A DNA stretch of 64,000 nt from Diospyros lotus (GCF_014633365.1 NC_068339.1:27971316-28035315), one strand, 5' to 3'; positions 10,068-21,067 are shown, numbered from the stretch's first letter. The notes: generated by a model from the sequence alone, not told the origin. Made by a program: numbers and translations.

Positions 10068-12308
10068 GTACTGGGAAGACGTCTTGTGCTCGTGTAATAG
10101 CAAATCAAGCGGTATTGTATTTGGCACACTATTTATTAATATCTCAGTTGTTTCTCAGTGATTTGAAAATTGTGGCTTCTTAATTATTGCACTCATAGTT
10201 GGTAGGACTAACTTCCACTGAAAACTTTTTCATGTGCATAAAATTTTGTGCTTGGATGTGAATATATTGTGTTTCATGCATGTTTGGTTATCTACAAAAT
10301 TATGAGCATTACTGTAGCATCAAGGTGTATTAATGAAATAAAAGATGCATCTGATATAACTTGGCAGGGTGTTCCATTGCTATATGTCCCATTGGAGGTT
10401 GTCATGTCAAAGTATTATGGTGAAAGTGAACGTCTGTTAGGGAAGATATTTTCACTTGCCAATGAGATCCCTAATGGTGCTATTGTTTTTCTGGATGAGG
10501 TAATTTGTGCAAGTTCAGTATATGTGAAATTACAATGCTGCTGTTTATTTTTCTGGGTCTTTGGTTTCTACACTGGTTTAAGTTCTCATGAATGTAGTTT
10601 CCTTGTTTCATATTTTTCCTTTCTGATTAACAGGTTGACTCTTTTGCTGTTGCTCGTGATAGTGAAATGCACGAAGCTACACGTAGAATTTTATCAGTAT
10701 TACTGAGGCAGGTAATATTTCCTTTTGGCTGTCCACATAAATGGAAAATATTTCCTGTTCCTATTATAACCATGTTGCAGAATGGCTGTTTCTTCTTTTT
10801 GTGTGTTTGCGTGCGGATGTGTGTTTTGCATGATTGTCCTCTTGATGAATCTGCACTATTTCGTTTGAGCTATTTCTTCCCACTTTTCTGCGGCTTCCAG
10901 AGAATATTGCTTACTCTCCAAGGCTAGCACCTTATTTCTTGAGGGAAAGAGATGCATATACCATCCTCTGGTGGCATGCAATTAAACTAAATAAACTATG
11001 ACTGAATAAGGGAGTTTCTTCTACTTGCTTAAGTAAAACCTCTTTCCTTTCTTTTCTTTTACCCCATGACCTTGCTAAGATTCTCCTGTTGCAGATTGAT
11101 GGATTTGAGCAGGAAAAGAAAGTGGTTGTCATTGCAGCAACCAATAGAAAGCAAGACCTTGATCCTGCTTTGATTAGGTATACAGGTTCAATTTTTTTTT
11201 TTTTTTTTATAGATATTGTATGCAAAAGGTTCTCTAACCTATATCCCATCTGCTTTCTTGTCAGTCGGTTTGATTCTATGATTACATTTGGCCTTCCTGA
11301 TCAGTTGACCCGTCAGGAAATAGTGGCTCAGTATGCAAAGCACTTGACAAAATCTGAATTAGCTGAATTTGCCAAAGTTACTGAAGAGTAAGTTTGAAGT
11401 AACCTCATTTTCAGTTGTTTGTTTCTGTTTTGCCATGGTTTGGGTGGATGGCATCATTAACCCCCCCCCCCTACTCTTTCCTTTTTCGAGTTGAGCTGAT
11501 CATGTTGTGTGTGCCTGCACTTGTGTGCACGTATGGTGTGTGTGTGTGTTTTTTTTTCCTTTTTGTGTTGTTTTTTTTTTTTTTTTGGGGGGGGGGGGTG
11601 TGGGTTGGTGTTTCTTGAGGTTCTTGGATTGATGAAGAAAACAATAAAATGTTTTCTCTATCTTATCACTTCTTTTTGTTTTTAATCTTGACATTCATGA
11701 ATTTATGAGCAAACTGATAAAATGTTTCTGGGGTTTGGTTGAATACAAATATTTCAATGGTAGCCTACTCTATGTAAATTACTTGTTTTTTTTGGTTTTT
11801 ATTCAGAATAAATCTTTCCATCCTTTTTAAATAATGGTATGAACATGTTGGATTTGTTTAAACTTCTGGAAATTTTTTTGTTTTCATTCAGTGTAAATCC
11901 TTTCATCCTCATTAAATGGTATGAATTGCATTTGTAACCTTTGTCAATTATTTGCTTCTAATGTCAATTTTGGCATTTGCTGAATTCAGTATGTCTGGAC
12001 GAGATATCAGGGATGTGTGCCAGCAAGCTGAGCGGCGCTGGGCATCTAAGGTAAACCAGCCAGAAAAAAAAGGGTCCTTTAAAGCCAATGTCTTACAGTA
12101 TTTTCTTCTTATGTTGTTAGTAACATATCCCATTGACAAGTAGATCATCCGAGGCCAAGCACCTAAAGGTCCAGACAATGGGACACTTCCACCTCTCCAA
12201 GAATACATTGAGAGTGCTATAGACCGGCAAAGAGCTCTAATCAGTAGTCTTGCAGAGCAAAGAGGTCGAAACCGTTTGGTGAAGAAGCAGCCTTTAGATT
12301 CAATATAA
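10068..12308 (+). CDS. AAA+ ATPase gene copy A, last seven exons (5' part missing)
   Basis: Seven exons join in one open frame: 10068-10111, 10368-10499, 10634-10711, 11095-11177, 11265-11387, 11990-12050 and 12144-12308 (TAA). All six introns are GT..AG. The product carries Walker A (TGKTS, with its leading Gly split into an upstream exon), Walker B (IVFLDE), sensor 1 (AATNR), an arginine-finger region (SRFD), and the AAA C-terminal helix motif SGRDIRDVCQQAER. A basic tail ends in QPLDSI. It is a AAA+ ATPase of the spastin/katanin/Msp1 type, which couples ATP hydrolysis to remodelling of protein substrates; the exact orthologue is not recognised. The exon holding GPPG and everything N-terminal is absent here and would lie left of the retroelements, or is lost. 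Coding exons are intact, unlike copy B. Confidence 0.88.
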
Positions 12309-12404
12309 GGTATCCTCCAATTGTTTTACCTTGCTGTGTCTGGCTTAAAACATATATGAGAAAACCAACATCGAATTACAGAGTATCATGTTGTTCTGGC
12401 TTTT
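12309..12404 (+). other. 3' flank of AAA+ copy A
   Basis: It begins GGTATCCTCCAATTG as in copy B (from 38023) and diverges after about 50 bp. It probably contains 3' UTR. Confidence 0.5.
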
Positions 12405-13440
12405 AACAGAAATTTAATTTATTTTTTAGATTTTGAGCGTCCTTGAAAAAAGTTTTTGGCTTCTTTAGAAGTCAAAATCTATTTAATAAATAACTTCTAA
12501 TATTATTATATCAAATGCTTTGCAGGTTTTGTATGAGAGAGATTTAAAAAGAAAAACATTCATAGTCTTTAGCTTAAACTTAAGACTCACTTTAGGTCAC
12601 ATCAAACTAACCCATAGTTTTGAATTTTTTTTTTTTCTTATTTCTCATGGTTTCTCATCATGTTTTGTTGAGTTTAAGGGGGTAGAGGGCGAGTGACATT
12701 ACCATGAGAATCTAGTGAGATATCATTAGACCTATAAATGGTACTTGGACAGCTTTTTGATTCTATAATATTCATCATTGAGTTGTTAGTGTATGATACT
12801 TAATCTCATGGGTGGGATCATAAATTGAGCAAGTTCAAACATCATACACAAATTTCTTGATCATACAACCTTACCTTATTATTTAAGAAAACAATAATTG
12901 TCGACTCTCAACAATAATAAATATTTGGTAGTTTCATTATAATCATGGGTTTATATGGAGAGGTCAAACCTTTGAGCTTTTAATCACTCATAAAAAAGTT
13001 GTTACTCGTTTGGCTACATAAGAAAGCTTATAATCTGCCTAGCTTATAAAGCTATCCCACTGTTGTTCGCCCCTTCTCAACTGTCGTCTGGTGCAAGTTA
13101 CCATCCATCATCGTTTTTCCTACCATTCACTGTTTGCCTCCGTTCATCATCTTCCCACCACAATTTGCTACTTTCGGAACAACCCTCATTTTTCTTATTG
13201 TAGTTTTTGTCGTCGCTCTCTCTCTGTCTCTCCAAATTCATTAGAACCTGTCATCCCGAATCTAGAATCCATCGGAATGATATGACCCATCAATTATTGG
13301 TTCTATCGTCCGTGTCTTCCCTCCCCTGCAATAATATATGTTATAATTTGTCACAAACAACAATTAATTAAGTTTTTGTTAAAGAAATTGTTTTCTCATG
13401 AATTTATTTATTCGAATAATGGGTATGTCCTTTTGTGATC
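12405..13440. repeat. Dispersed repeat, copy 1 (partner at about 40040-40725)
   Basis: Two blocks match the partner in the same order: an AT-rich block with TTAATAAATA motifs (about 12430-12600), and a block from about 13040 with CGGAACAACCC..CATTTTTCTT, ATCATCCCGAATCTAGAA-like sequence and AATAATGGGTAT. There is no coding potential. It may be a non-autonomous transposon or a continuation of the AAA+ segmental duplication. Confidence 0.5.
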
Positions 13441-14494
13441 ATTTTTATAATTTTGCATTGCTTATAAGTTTTTGTTTTTGTTTTGGTACCAAATACATAA
13501 CTATATACTAGTAGTTTAAAACATATTTTATCCAAATACTTCATCAGTTAAGGGTGTGGAAAAGCTTTCATTTTTGGGTGCTTTATGATATGGGTAAATC
13601 AGTAGTATTTTGTTAGTCAGATTGTCAGGTGGTGTGTCTGCGGATGGCTATCTGCTTTTCCTTGATACTAGATGACTGTGGGATCCTCAAATGCTATACT
13701 CGAAAGAAGGAAATTCTTGTGGAAGCTCTTAATGATAAAAGAATCATGTTGCAGGTCCCTCTAAGCGTGAGATGTTGCTTGTCATTTGTCAAAGTTGCTT
13801 CATGTTCTCTCCAAATGTGGCCTCTTGCAAACAATAACTTGCAAAGCCCTTATTTCGCCAGTATCTTAACCATCTCCAACCTGAATTGTCCTCCAGTCAG
13901 ATTTTGATAGATGATGCAACAGGGAAACTGCAAGTGAACATAATTGTGAACTTGTTTTTCTATATATAGTGGTATAGCACCATCATTTTGGGTGATCAAA
14001 TATGTGGTGGTGATTTTTGTCTGAAATCAAATAAGCAACAGGATGTTGCATCTGGTGGTGTGACACTTGATCGCTCTAACAGCTAATAATCTGTTTGGTG
14101 AGAAGTGTAATGAATGATTAACTAATTAAGGTATGTTGATGTTTCTATCATGGTCTAGGATAAGGTATTCAGTACAGCATGTCTGAACTGCTAATGTTGG
14201 TTCTTAGTTGCACTATGCATGGGTCTGGAATCTTCATTGGAGGCATTCCTTATTTCAATGGGAATTAGTCCTGTGGCATGATCTTATGTAGGTTGTCTCT
14301 TGACAACCCTTTTCTCAAGAGTTTGGCATAGTCCTTATTGGTAGTTTGACTTGAATGGGGCTTTTTCCATTAAATCTTTATGCCCGCAATTAGAATTTAG
14401 AACTATCTTCAATGATAGCCTTACAATTTTGGGGTTGGCAGATATGTTTGGCTTTCAATGGTGCCACCTAGAGTGGTAATTTTCTTATGGTGGT
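13441..14494. other. Unassigned region with a possible exon relic at 13629-13930
   Basis: Most of this is plain AT-rich DNA. Within it, 13660-13754 reads DDCGILKCYTRKKEILVEAL, then TTGCAG, and another frame reads SKREMLLVICQSCF and SSQILIDDATGKL up to about 13930. This looks like two adjacent exon-like pieces of an unrecognised gene, broken by a stop. No function is assigned. Confidence 0.3.
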
Positions 14495-15047
14495 TGTTGA
14501 AAACAAACACTTATATTCTGCCCAACACTCACTCAATATTCTCACTGAATCAATCACAGCACATGTATAAAATAGAAAGTAAATAATTGACAGAATTGAA
14601 AGAGAACAGAAATTCAAACCACATTGCAGCACACCCGATTTACCCTGGTTCATGCCATAGAAATGGCACTACATCCAGCACTCCAACGAAGAGAACAATC
14701 CACTAAGAACTTTCTCTTATCTCTCGAGTACAATACTCACATGAAAATAATCCAAGAACTATACTCAATCACAGCTCTCTCTCTCTCTTTTCTCATTGCA
14801 CTCGAAAAAGAGAATGGAATGACAAATGATTGATCATCGTTGTGGGTCCCTCTGCCCTTCTATTTATAAACTATAAGGGTAGACCTTCCTAGGGGAAATA
14901 ACCGACTATTACAAAGCCTAAAATACCCCTACTAATTATAGTTAATTAAAACAAAGTCTTATAATCTAACTGCCATCCGATCATCCTCATAACCTCTTTC
15001 GATTTCCTCTAGACTTCCAACACATTAACTTGGGCAAAACATTAACA
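14495..15047 (-). repeat. 3' LTR of the minus-strand copia (composite left end)
   Basis: Read on the minus strand it begins TGTTAATGTTTTGCCC, right after a purine tract GGCAAAATGGTGGAGATT, and ends GTTTTCAACA. Length is 553 bp. A minus-strand TATA box (TATAAATAG) lies at about 14864-14872. Confidence 0.88.
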
Positions 15048-15130
15048 AATCTCCACCATTTTGCCTCGAGTAAACTTGGAACTTCACCATTCTTGCTCTG
15101 CTCTCTCTTGGATACCCTAAAAAAGATCAA

Positions 15131-16442
15131 TCAAACAACATCAAACTGTAACAATCTTAAACAATAATGTAATTTGGATATGGGAACAACTTTAGTAAAC
15201 ATGTCAGCTGCATTATCATTTTCTACATCCTTAATAAGATCAATCTCCTTCTTCTCAAGAATTTCTCTTATAAAATGATACTTAATATCAATATGTTTAG
15301 TCCTTTCATAGTGGCTTTGATTTTTAGCCAAGTGTATAGCACTTTGGCTGTCACACTTTAGAATAACCTTCACATTATTTCTTAGGAGTTCACTAATCAA
15401 TCCTTTCAACCATAAAGACTCTTTAATAGCTTCAGTTACAACTATATATTTTGATTCTGTCATTGATGATGCCACAACCGGTTGAAGGTTAATCTTCCAA
15501 CTGATTGTAGAATTCCACAATTGAAACACATAACCGGTTGTTGATCTTCTCCTATCTAAGTCTGATACATAATTTGCATTAATATATCCTATAATGTTCG
15601 ACTCCTCTAAATCCTTAGCTCCACCATAGACTAAAACTTTATTAATTGACCCCTTTAGGTATCTAAATACCCACTTTACAGCTGTCCAATGTTCCTTCCC
15701 TGGATTAGCCATAAATCTACTTACTACACTCATGGCATGGGCTAGGTCCGGCCTAGAACACACCATTGCATGCCAACATCATTAAAATAGGGAATTCTCT
15801 CTATTTCTTTTAAATTCTCTTCATCCGATGGAGAGATTGGGCATGCGATAATTTGAAATGTTGTGCAAAGGGTATATTTACTACCTTTGCATCCAACATA
15901 TGGAATTTTCTCATGATTTTCTCTAGATAGGCTTTCTGGGATAGTTAAAGGATTCTGCTAGGTCTATCCCTAGTAATTTTCATCCCTAAAATCTTTTTAG
16001 CCTCACCAAGCTCTTTCATCTCAAAGGCTGACCTAAGTTTCAGCTTCAAGCTTTGGATTTCAGCAGATGAATGACTTGCTATAAGCATGTCATCTACATA
16101 CAACAAGAGGTAGATTTATACTTTAGAGGAAACATGCCTAAGGTAGACACAACAATCAAATGAGCTTCTTATAAACCCTTGACTTATCATAAAAGAATCG
16201 AATTTCTTGTACCACTGCCTAGGGGACTGTTTTAATCTATATAAGGACTTCTTCAACAAACAAACCTTGTCCTCTTTGCCCCTAATCTCAAAACCTCTAG
16301 GCTGATCCATTAGAATTTCCTCTTCTAACTCGCTATGGAGAAATGTTGTGGTAACATCCATTTGCTCTAGGTAGAGGTCTAGATGGGCTGTCATTGCTAG
16401 CAGAATTCTTATGGAAGTGTGTCTCACAACTAGAGAAAACAC
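15131..16442 (-). pseudogene. Minus-strand copia RT C-terminal half and RNase H
   Basis: Reading leftward, 16442-16116 gives RT motifs (the LDV.TTFLHSELEEEI block, LYRLKQSPRQWY). The catalytic YVDD is at about 16085-16096, in the gap between open stretches. From 15766 to 15131 follow SRPDLAHA, a glycine-rich RNase H part, ERTKHIDIKYHFI and the family C-terminus LRLLQFDVV. Frameshifts separate the blocks near 15770 and 16115. It copies element RNA into DNA in functional relatives; here it is broken. Confidence 0.9.
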
Positions 16443-16486
16443 TTAATTAAAGTCTATCCCTACTACTTGGTTAAAACCTCTAGCTA

Positions 16487-16759
16487 TTAGCATAGCTTTA
16501 TACCTAGGCTTAAGGCTATCTCCGGCTCCTTTATCTTAAATAACCACCTACAATCTACTATTCTTTTTTCCAAGGGTCTATCTACTAACACCCAAGTTTC
16601 ATTCTTTCTTAAGGATTCCATCTCAGCTTCCATGGCAGCCTGCCATTTATGAGATTCCTTTGAATTTATAGCCTCTTCATAGGATTGAGGCTTTTCTCTT
16701 GCCATCTCATCTGCACTTAATAGTGCATATGCCACCAAATCAGAGAAACCATATATCAC
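16487..16759 (-). pseudogene. Minus-strand copia RT N-terminal block
   Basis: It carries the copia RT entry motif EAEMESLRKNETW, followed by a W.FK block, then runs out of frame at about 16490 before the rest of RT at 16442. Between 16760 and 16980 the linker to integrase contains stops. Confidence 0.8.
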
Positions 16760-16986
16760 TGGTGGTCTATTGATTCTTCTTTGCCTATCTCTGCCTACAT
16801 TATACCTTCAATTAGATATCTTACTATGCTTGATGAACTAGCACTGTCCATGTGTTCTTCATCATAACTTGATGAATTCCTAATTTCTATAGATCTATCA
16901 AGACTATCTTGGATTGAGGTTCCTTCACAAGCACTTGGCTGGTCCTAAATAGGTTCTAAAGGAGTATCATATACAACAACATCATC

Positions 16987-17815
16987 CTATTGCTGCTGTT
17001 CTAAATTTACAGCTTTTGTCTTCCTTTTCATATCCTTATTCTCCTTATCTTGATTGATAAAAGAATTTTCATCAAATGTTACATCTCTACCTACCATGGT
17101 TCTAGGCATTTCTTCTTCTAAATTCCACAACTTATTCCCCTTGACCCCTGATGGATAACCGATAAACACACACATCTTAGCCCTAGGTTCTAATTTACCT
17201 TGTTTTACATGTGCACAAGCTATACACCCAAATACCCTAAGATGATCTAGGTTTGGCTTATGATTATTCCACATTTCATAAGGTGTCTTAAAATCTATGG
17301 CTGATAAAGGTGACCAGTTTATCAAATAGGCTGCTATAGCAACCGCCTCTCCCCAAAATGTTTTTGGAAGCCTAGCATGAAATAGCATACGTCTTACCCT
17401 CTCAAGGAGGGTCCTGTTCATATGCTCGATCAAGCCATTTTGCTTGTGGTTACCGAGGGCAGTAAGGTGTCTTAGAATGCCAGTTTCTTTACATAATTGG
17501 GTGAATTCCTTATTACAAAATTCTAGGCCATTATTAGTCCTAATTACCTTTAATTTTACACCCTTTTGGTTTTCAATCATAGTTTTCTTGGTCTTAAATG
17601 CATCAAAGGTATTATCTTTTGATTTTAAAATAAAGACTCAAAACTATTCTAGAGTAGTCATCTATTATAGAAAAGAAATACCTAGCTCCACTATGTTTTA
17701 GAGTTTGACTAGGGCCTCATAAGTCCGGATGGACATATTCTAGGGGGCCTTTAGAGGTATGGAGTGCTTTCTTAGGGAATTTCACTTTCACAGATTTTCC
17801 ATAGATGCATGATTC
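16987..17815 (-). pseudogene. Minus-strand copia integrase
   Basis: The first catalytic Asp (IIDDYSR) is read at about 17660, upstream of the open part 17580-16987. The second catalytic position reads RTNNG, Asp replaced by Asn, a single G-to-A change. The Glu is kept in GLIEHMNRTL. WGEAVAIAAYLIN and RVFGC..... motifs follow. A stop and shifts occur near 17580-17715. The Asp-to-Asn change alone would inactivate strand transfer. Confidence 0.88.
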
Positions 17816-17820
17816 ACATG

Positions 17821-18388
17821 TGTTGAAACCGAGACTATGATCTCTCAAGAACCTCACCGAATTCAAACAATATTGAAGATTGAAAGTAGATAAAGAAAAA
17901 CAGAATTAAAAGTAGAGAAAATCAAACCAGATTGCAGCACACAAGATATACCCCGGTTCATGCCATTTACATGGCACTACATCCAGCAATCCAAGAAGCA
18001 ATCAATCCACTAGAAACAAATAAGAAATCAGTACAAGAATACCCCTCTTTCACTCCACCTTGCCTCTCGAATACAATACTCTAATGAAGACAACAAGAAC
18101 TAGAATTGCACAGCTTTTACTCTCGCCTCTCACTGTATCCGAACACAAGGAATGAAAGATATGAATGTTTTTGATAATATGACTGACCTCCGCACCCTTT
18201 TATTTATAGATTAGAGGGGCGGAACTACCCAAGGGAAAGATAACTAACTCATAAAAGTCAAATCTACCCTTAATAAAACAATTAATTATATTTATGTCCT
18301 ATTAACTAACTGCTGCCAAATCATCTTTATTTCTTCCTGATTTCTTCATTAAATCCAGCATTCAATTACTTTAGGCAAAACAGTAATA
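17821..18388 (-). repeat. Solo LTR nested in the minus-strand copia, TSD ACATG
   Basis: The segment starts TGTTGAAACC and ends CAGTAATA. ACATG lies immediately before (17816-17820) and after (18389-18393). Removing the insert and one ACATG restores the host element's reading frame through its zinc-binding region, which confirms the boundaries. The 568-bp LTR is related to, but distinct from, the host LTR (shared CCGGTTCATGCCAT...GGCACTACATCCAGCA-type block). It has a minus-strand TATA at about 18204. Confidence 0.88.
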
Positions 18389-18393
18389 ACATG

Positions 18394-18960
18394 TATTTAA
18401 ATCTGTTACCTTTCCGGAGCCTAAAATCCCTTGGCTAACTAGTTCTCTAAGCCTTTGGATACTCATATGAGCCATCCTAAAATGCCATAGCCTTGTGTGC
18501 TCATAGGTCTTTTCTTCCCCTACAGCTACATCCCCACATACTATGGAAGCTATCATAACAAAAATTCCATTTGTAAGGACTGTCTTCATACATACAAGTG
18601 ATGCTCTAGCTACCTTGAGAACATCCCCATAGCCACTATAATTATAGCCACTTTTAGCTAGCTCCCCTAGGGAAATCAGATTCCTTTTAAGGTCTGGAAC
18701 ATACCTTAGAAGACAGGATCCTAACTAACCCATCAAACATCTTAAGCTTCATGTCTCCAATTCCCTTTATAATACACTCTTGGTTGTTTCCTAATAAAAC
18801 CTTCCCCCCACCAATGTTTCTATAATTCAAGAACCATTCTATATGGGGTGACATATGGAAAGAACAACTGGAATCTAATACCCATACCTCTTTGTCCGAA
18901 TGTTTTGATACCACAAGAGCATCCGAACTATCATAGTCAAAATCATAAATTGAGTTTAAG
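18394..18960 (-). pseudogene. Minus-strand copia protease and GAG-pre-integrase
   Basis: The protease entry reads VWVLDSSCSFHM at about 18850-18885. The catalytic D-S/T-G has become D-S-S. Downstream, LWHFRMAHMSIQRLREL at about 18450-18500 is the H..H of the GAG-pre-integrase zinc region, and its C..C lies across the solo-LTR insertion. Two further shifts fall near 18600-18700. Confidence 0.85.
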
Positions 18961-19756
18961 AATTCTGGTTTACCTTTATCTGAAAAATCTTACTTTTTCT
19001 TTGGACAATTTTTCTTTTTATGCCCTTCCTCATTGCAGTGAAAACATCTAAAGTTTTTCTTGCCATTTCTAGACTTTGATCGAGACTTCCCTTTAGCCTT
19101 AGTGTCTCTCTTTTTAGATCTATATCTAGTTGTAAGGGCATCCCCAACAGATTTCTTCATTTCTACTTTTTGCTACAAATCTTTAGAATTTGAGGCACCT
19201 ATAACATCCTCTAAAGATGTGGTGTCCTTACCATGCTTTAGAATGTCTACAAAATGCTCATATGACTTAGGCAATGAATGCAACAGAATTAGGGCCTTAT
19301 CCTCCTCATCATATGATATACCTAAGTTTTCCAAATCAAGACACAATTTGTTAAAATCATCGATATCATTTTGGAGCTTTTGCCCTTCTTGCATTTTGAA
19401 AGTAAAGAACTTAGCTTTCAAATATAACCTACTCGAAAGAGATTTAGTCATATATAGGCTTTCTAATTTAGATCGTAAAGCCTCGACAGTTTCCATTTTA
19501 GACACTTCTCTTAGAACTCTCTCTCCTAAACTCAAGATTAGGGTATTAAAAGCCTTTTCACAGATGTCTTGCCTTCGATTACTAGCTTCTAATCTCTGTT
19601 CATTGCTGCTTTTGGGAATGGTTTTTGGGGTTCTAAGGCTTCTTTTAACCCTAAGTTTCCCATCAAGGCTTTCATCTTTATCCTCCAAAGTCCAAAATCG
19701 TTAGTGCAATCAAATTTTTCAATATCATACTGGGTAGCAGGGGTCGCGGAAGCCAT
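18961..19756 (-). pseudogene. Minus-strand copia gag
   Basis: The likely start is the ATG read at 19756-19754 (MASATPATQYD), 72 bases inside the primer-binding site. The DUF4219/UBN2-type gag body follows at 19688-19173 (for example SLYMTKSLSSRLYL and LILLHSLPKSYEHF). A nucleocapsid knuckle CFHCNEEGHKKKNC is at about 19010-19055. One frameshift lies between the start segment and the main body near 19600, and another before the knuckle. Confidence 0.87.
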
Positions 19757-19827
19757 AGTAGACACTCATTCTATAGGTTTCTAAAAATTCTATGGGTTTC
19801 TTGATGGTTCTTGATTGAGTAAACTAT

Positions 19828-19839
19828 GCTCTGATACCA
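19828..19839 (-). promoter_or_regulatory. Primer-binding site of the minus-strand copia
   Basis: GCTCTGATACCA is the reverse complement of TGGTATCAGAGC, the classical initiator tRNA-Met site. Three bases separate it from the LTR at 19843. Confidence 0.92.
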
Positions 19840-19842
19840 GAT

Positions 19843-20200
19843 TGTTGAAAATGAATACTTATATTCTGTTAAACACTCACTCAATATTCTCATCGAATCA
19901 ATCACAACACATGTATAAAACAGAAAGTAAATAATTGACAGAATTGAAAGAGAACAAAAATTCAAACCACAATGCAACACACCCGATTTACCCTAGTTCA
20001 TGCTATAGAAATGACATTGCATCCAGCACTCCAATGAAGAGAACAATCCACTAAGAACTTTAGAAATCAGTATCAGAATCCTTCACTCGCCTTCTCCTAT
20101 CTCTCGAGTACAATACTCACATGAAAAGAATCCAAGAACCATACTTAATCACAACTCTCTCTCTTTTCTCACTGCACTCAAAAAAGAGAATGGAATGACA
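19843..20200 (-). repeat. Truncated 5' LTR of the minus-strand copia (U5 and R only)
   Basis: It begins TGTTGAAAATG and follows the left LTR closely for about 358 bp, up to GGAATGACA, then stops. The U3 part is missing. In the complete left LTR the equivalent point lies about 45 nt downstream of the TATA box, close to the expected RNA start. Confidence 0.88.
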
Positions 20201-20483
20201 CTTTGCTAAAAATCAACCACCATGAAAGGACTAAACGTATTGACATTAGGTATCATTTTATAAGAGAAATTCTTGAGAAGAAAGGAGATTAATCTTATTA
20301 AGGTGCAAGAAATGATAATGCAACTGACATGTTCACTAAAGCTGTTCCCATGTCCAAATTACATCATTGTTTAAGATTGTTACAGTTTGATGTTGTTTGA
20401 TTGATCTTTTTCAGGGTATCCAAGGGAGAGCAGAATAAGAATGGTGAAGTTCCGGGTTTATTCGAAGCAAAATGGTGGAGATT
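20200..20483 (+). pseudogene. Plus-strand copia RNase H C-terminus and polypurine tract
   Basis: On the plus strand this reads the same C-terminal RNase H block as the minus-strand element at 15131-15334 (..YHFIREILEKK, ..DMFTKAVP, ..LRLLQFDVV), with stops and a shift. It ends with a tract AAAATGGTGGAGATT before the LTR. It is a second copy of the family's 3' end in opposite orientation. The junction with 20200 shares ACA with the expected RNase H sequence. Confidence 0.9.
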
Positions 20484-21062
20484 TATTGATGTTTTGCCCG
20501 AGTTAATGTGCTGCAAGTTTAGAGAAAATTGGAAGAGATTATGAGGATGATCGGACTACAGTTAGATTATAGGATTTTGTTGTATTTAATTGTAATTAGT
20601 AGGGGTATTTTAGATTTTGTAATAGTCAGTTATTTTCCCTAGGAAGGTTCGCCCTTTTAGTTTATAAATAGAAGGGTAGAGGGACCTACAATGATGATCA
20701 ATCATTTGTCATTCTATTTTTTTTTTTCGAGTGCAGTGAGAAAAGAGAGAGCTATGATTTAAGTATAATTCTTGGATTCTTTTCATGTGAGTATTGGTCT
20801 CGAGAGATAAGAGAAGGCAAGTGAGGGATTCTTGTACTGATTTCTGAAGTTCTTAGCGGGTTGTTCTCTTTGTTGAAGTGCTGGATGTAGTGCTATTTCT
20901 ATGGCGTGAACCAAGGTAAATCGGGTGTACTGTATTGTAGTTTGAATTTTTGTTCTCTTTCAATTCCATCAATTATTTACTTTATGTTTTATACGTGTTG
21001 TGATTGGTTCGGTGAGAATATTGAGTAAGTGTTGGGCAGAATATAAGTGTTCATTTTCAACC
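20484..21062 (+). repeat. 3' LTR of the plus-strand copia end (composite right end)
   Basis: It starts TATTGATGTTTTGCCC and ends TTCATTTTCAACC. Length is 579 bp. It mirrors the LTR at 14495-15047. A TATA-like TTTATAAATAG lies at about 20661. GTGGT follows at 21063. Confidence 0.9.
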
Positions 21063-21067
21063 GTGGT

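Larger units (their letters stand above)
14495..21062. mobile_element. Inside-out copia composite with 5-bp target duplication
   Basis: A minus-strand copia element (14495-20200) is fused to the 3' end of a plus-strand copy of the same family (20200-21062). The left outer end is TGTTGAAAAC and the right outer end is TTTTCAACC, the same LTR terminus in inverted orientation. GTGGT lies directly outside both ends (14490-14494 and 21063-21067). This is the 5-bp duplication expected of one integration event. Inverted arms are about 14495-15334 and 20200-21062. Details of each part are listed separately. Confidence 0.8.

Noticed and set aside
10248..10927. Two plus-strand ORFs over the AAA+ gene
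   Set aside because: They are read-through of exons into introns; the spliced model explains the conserved part.
11460..11600. C, T and G homopolymer runs
   Set aside because: Ordinary intronic low complexity, though the T/G run is also present in copy B and may have driven its duplications.
19060..19704. 214-codon plus-strand ORF
   Set aside because: It is antisense to the minus-strand copia gag, which has clear family motifs; the plus frame has none.
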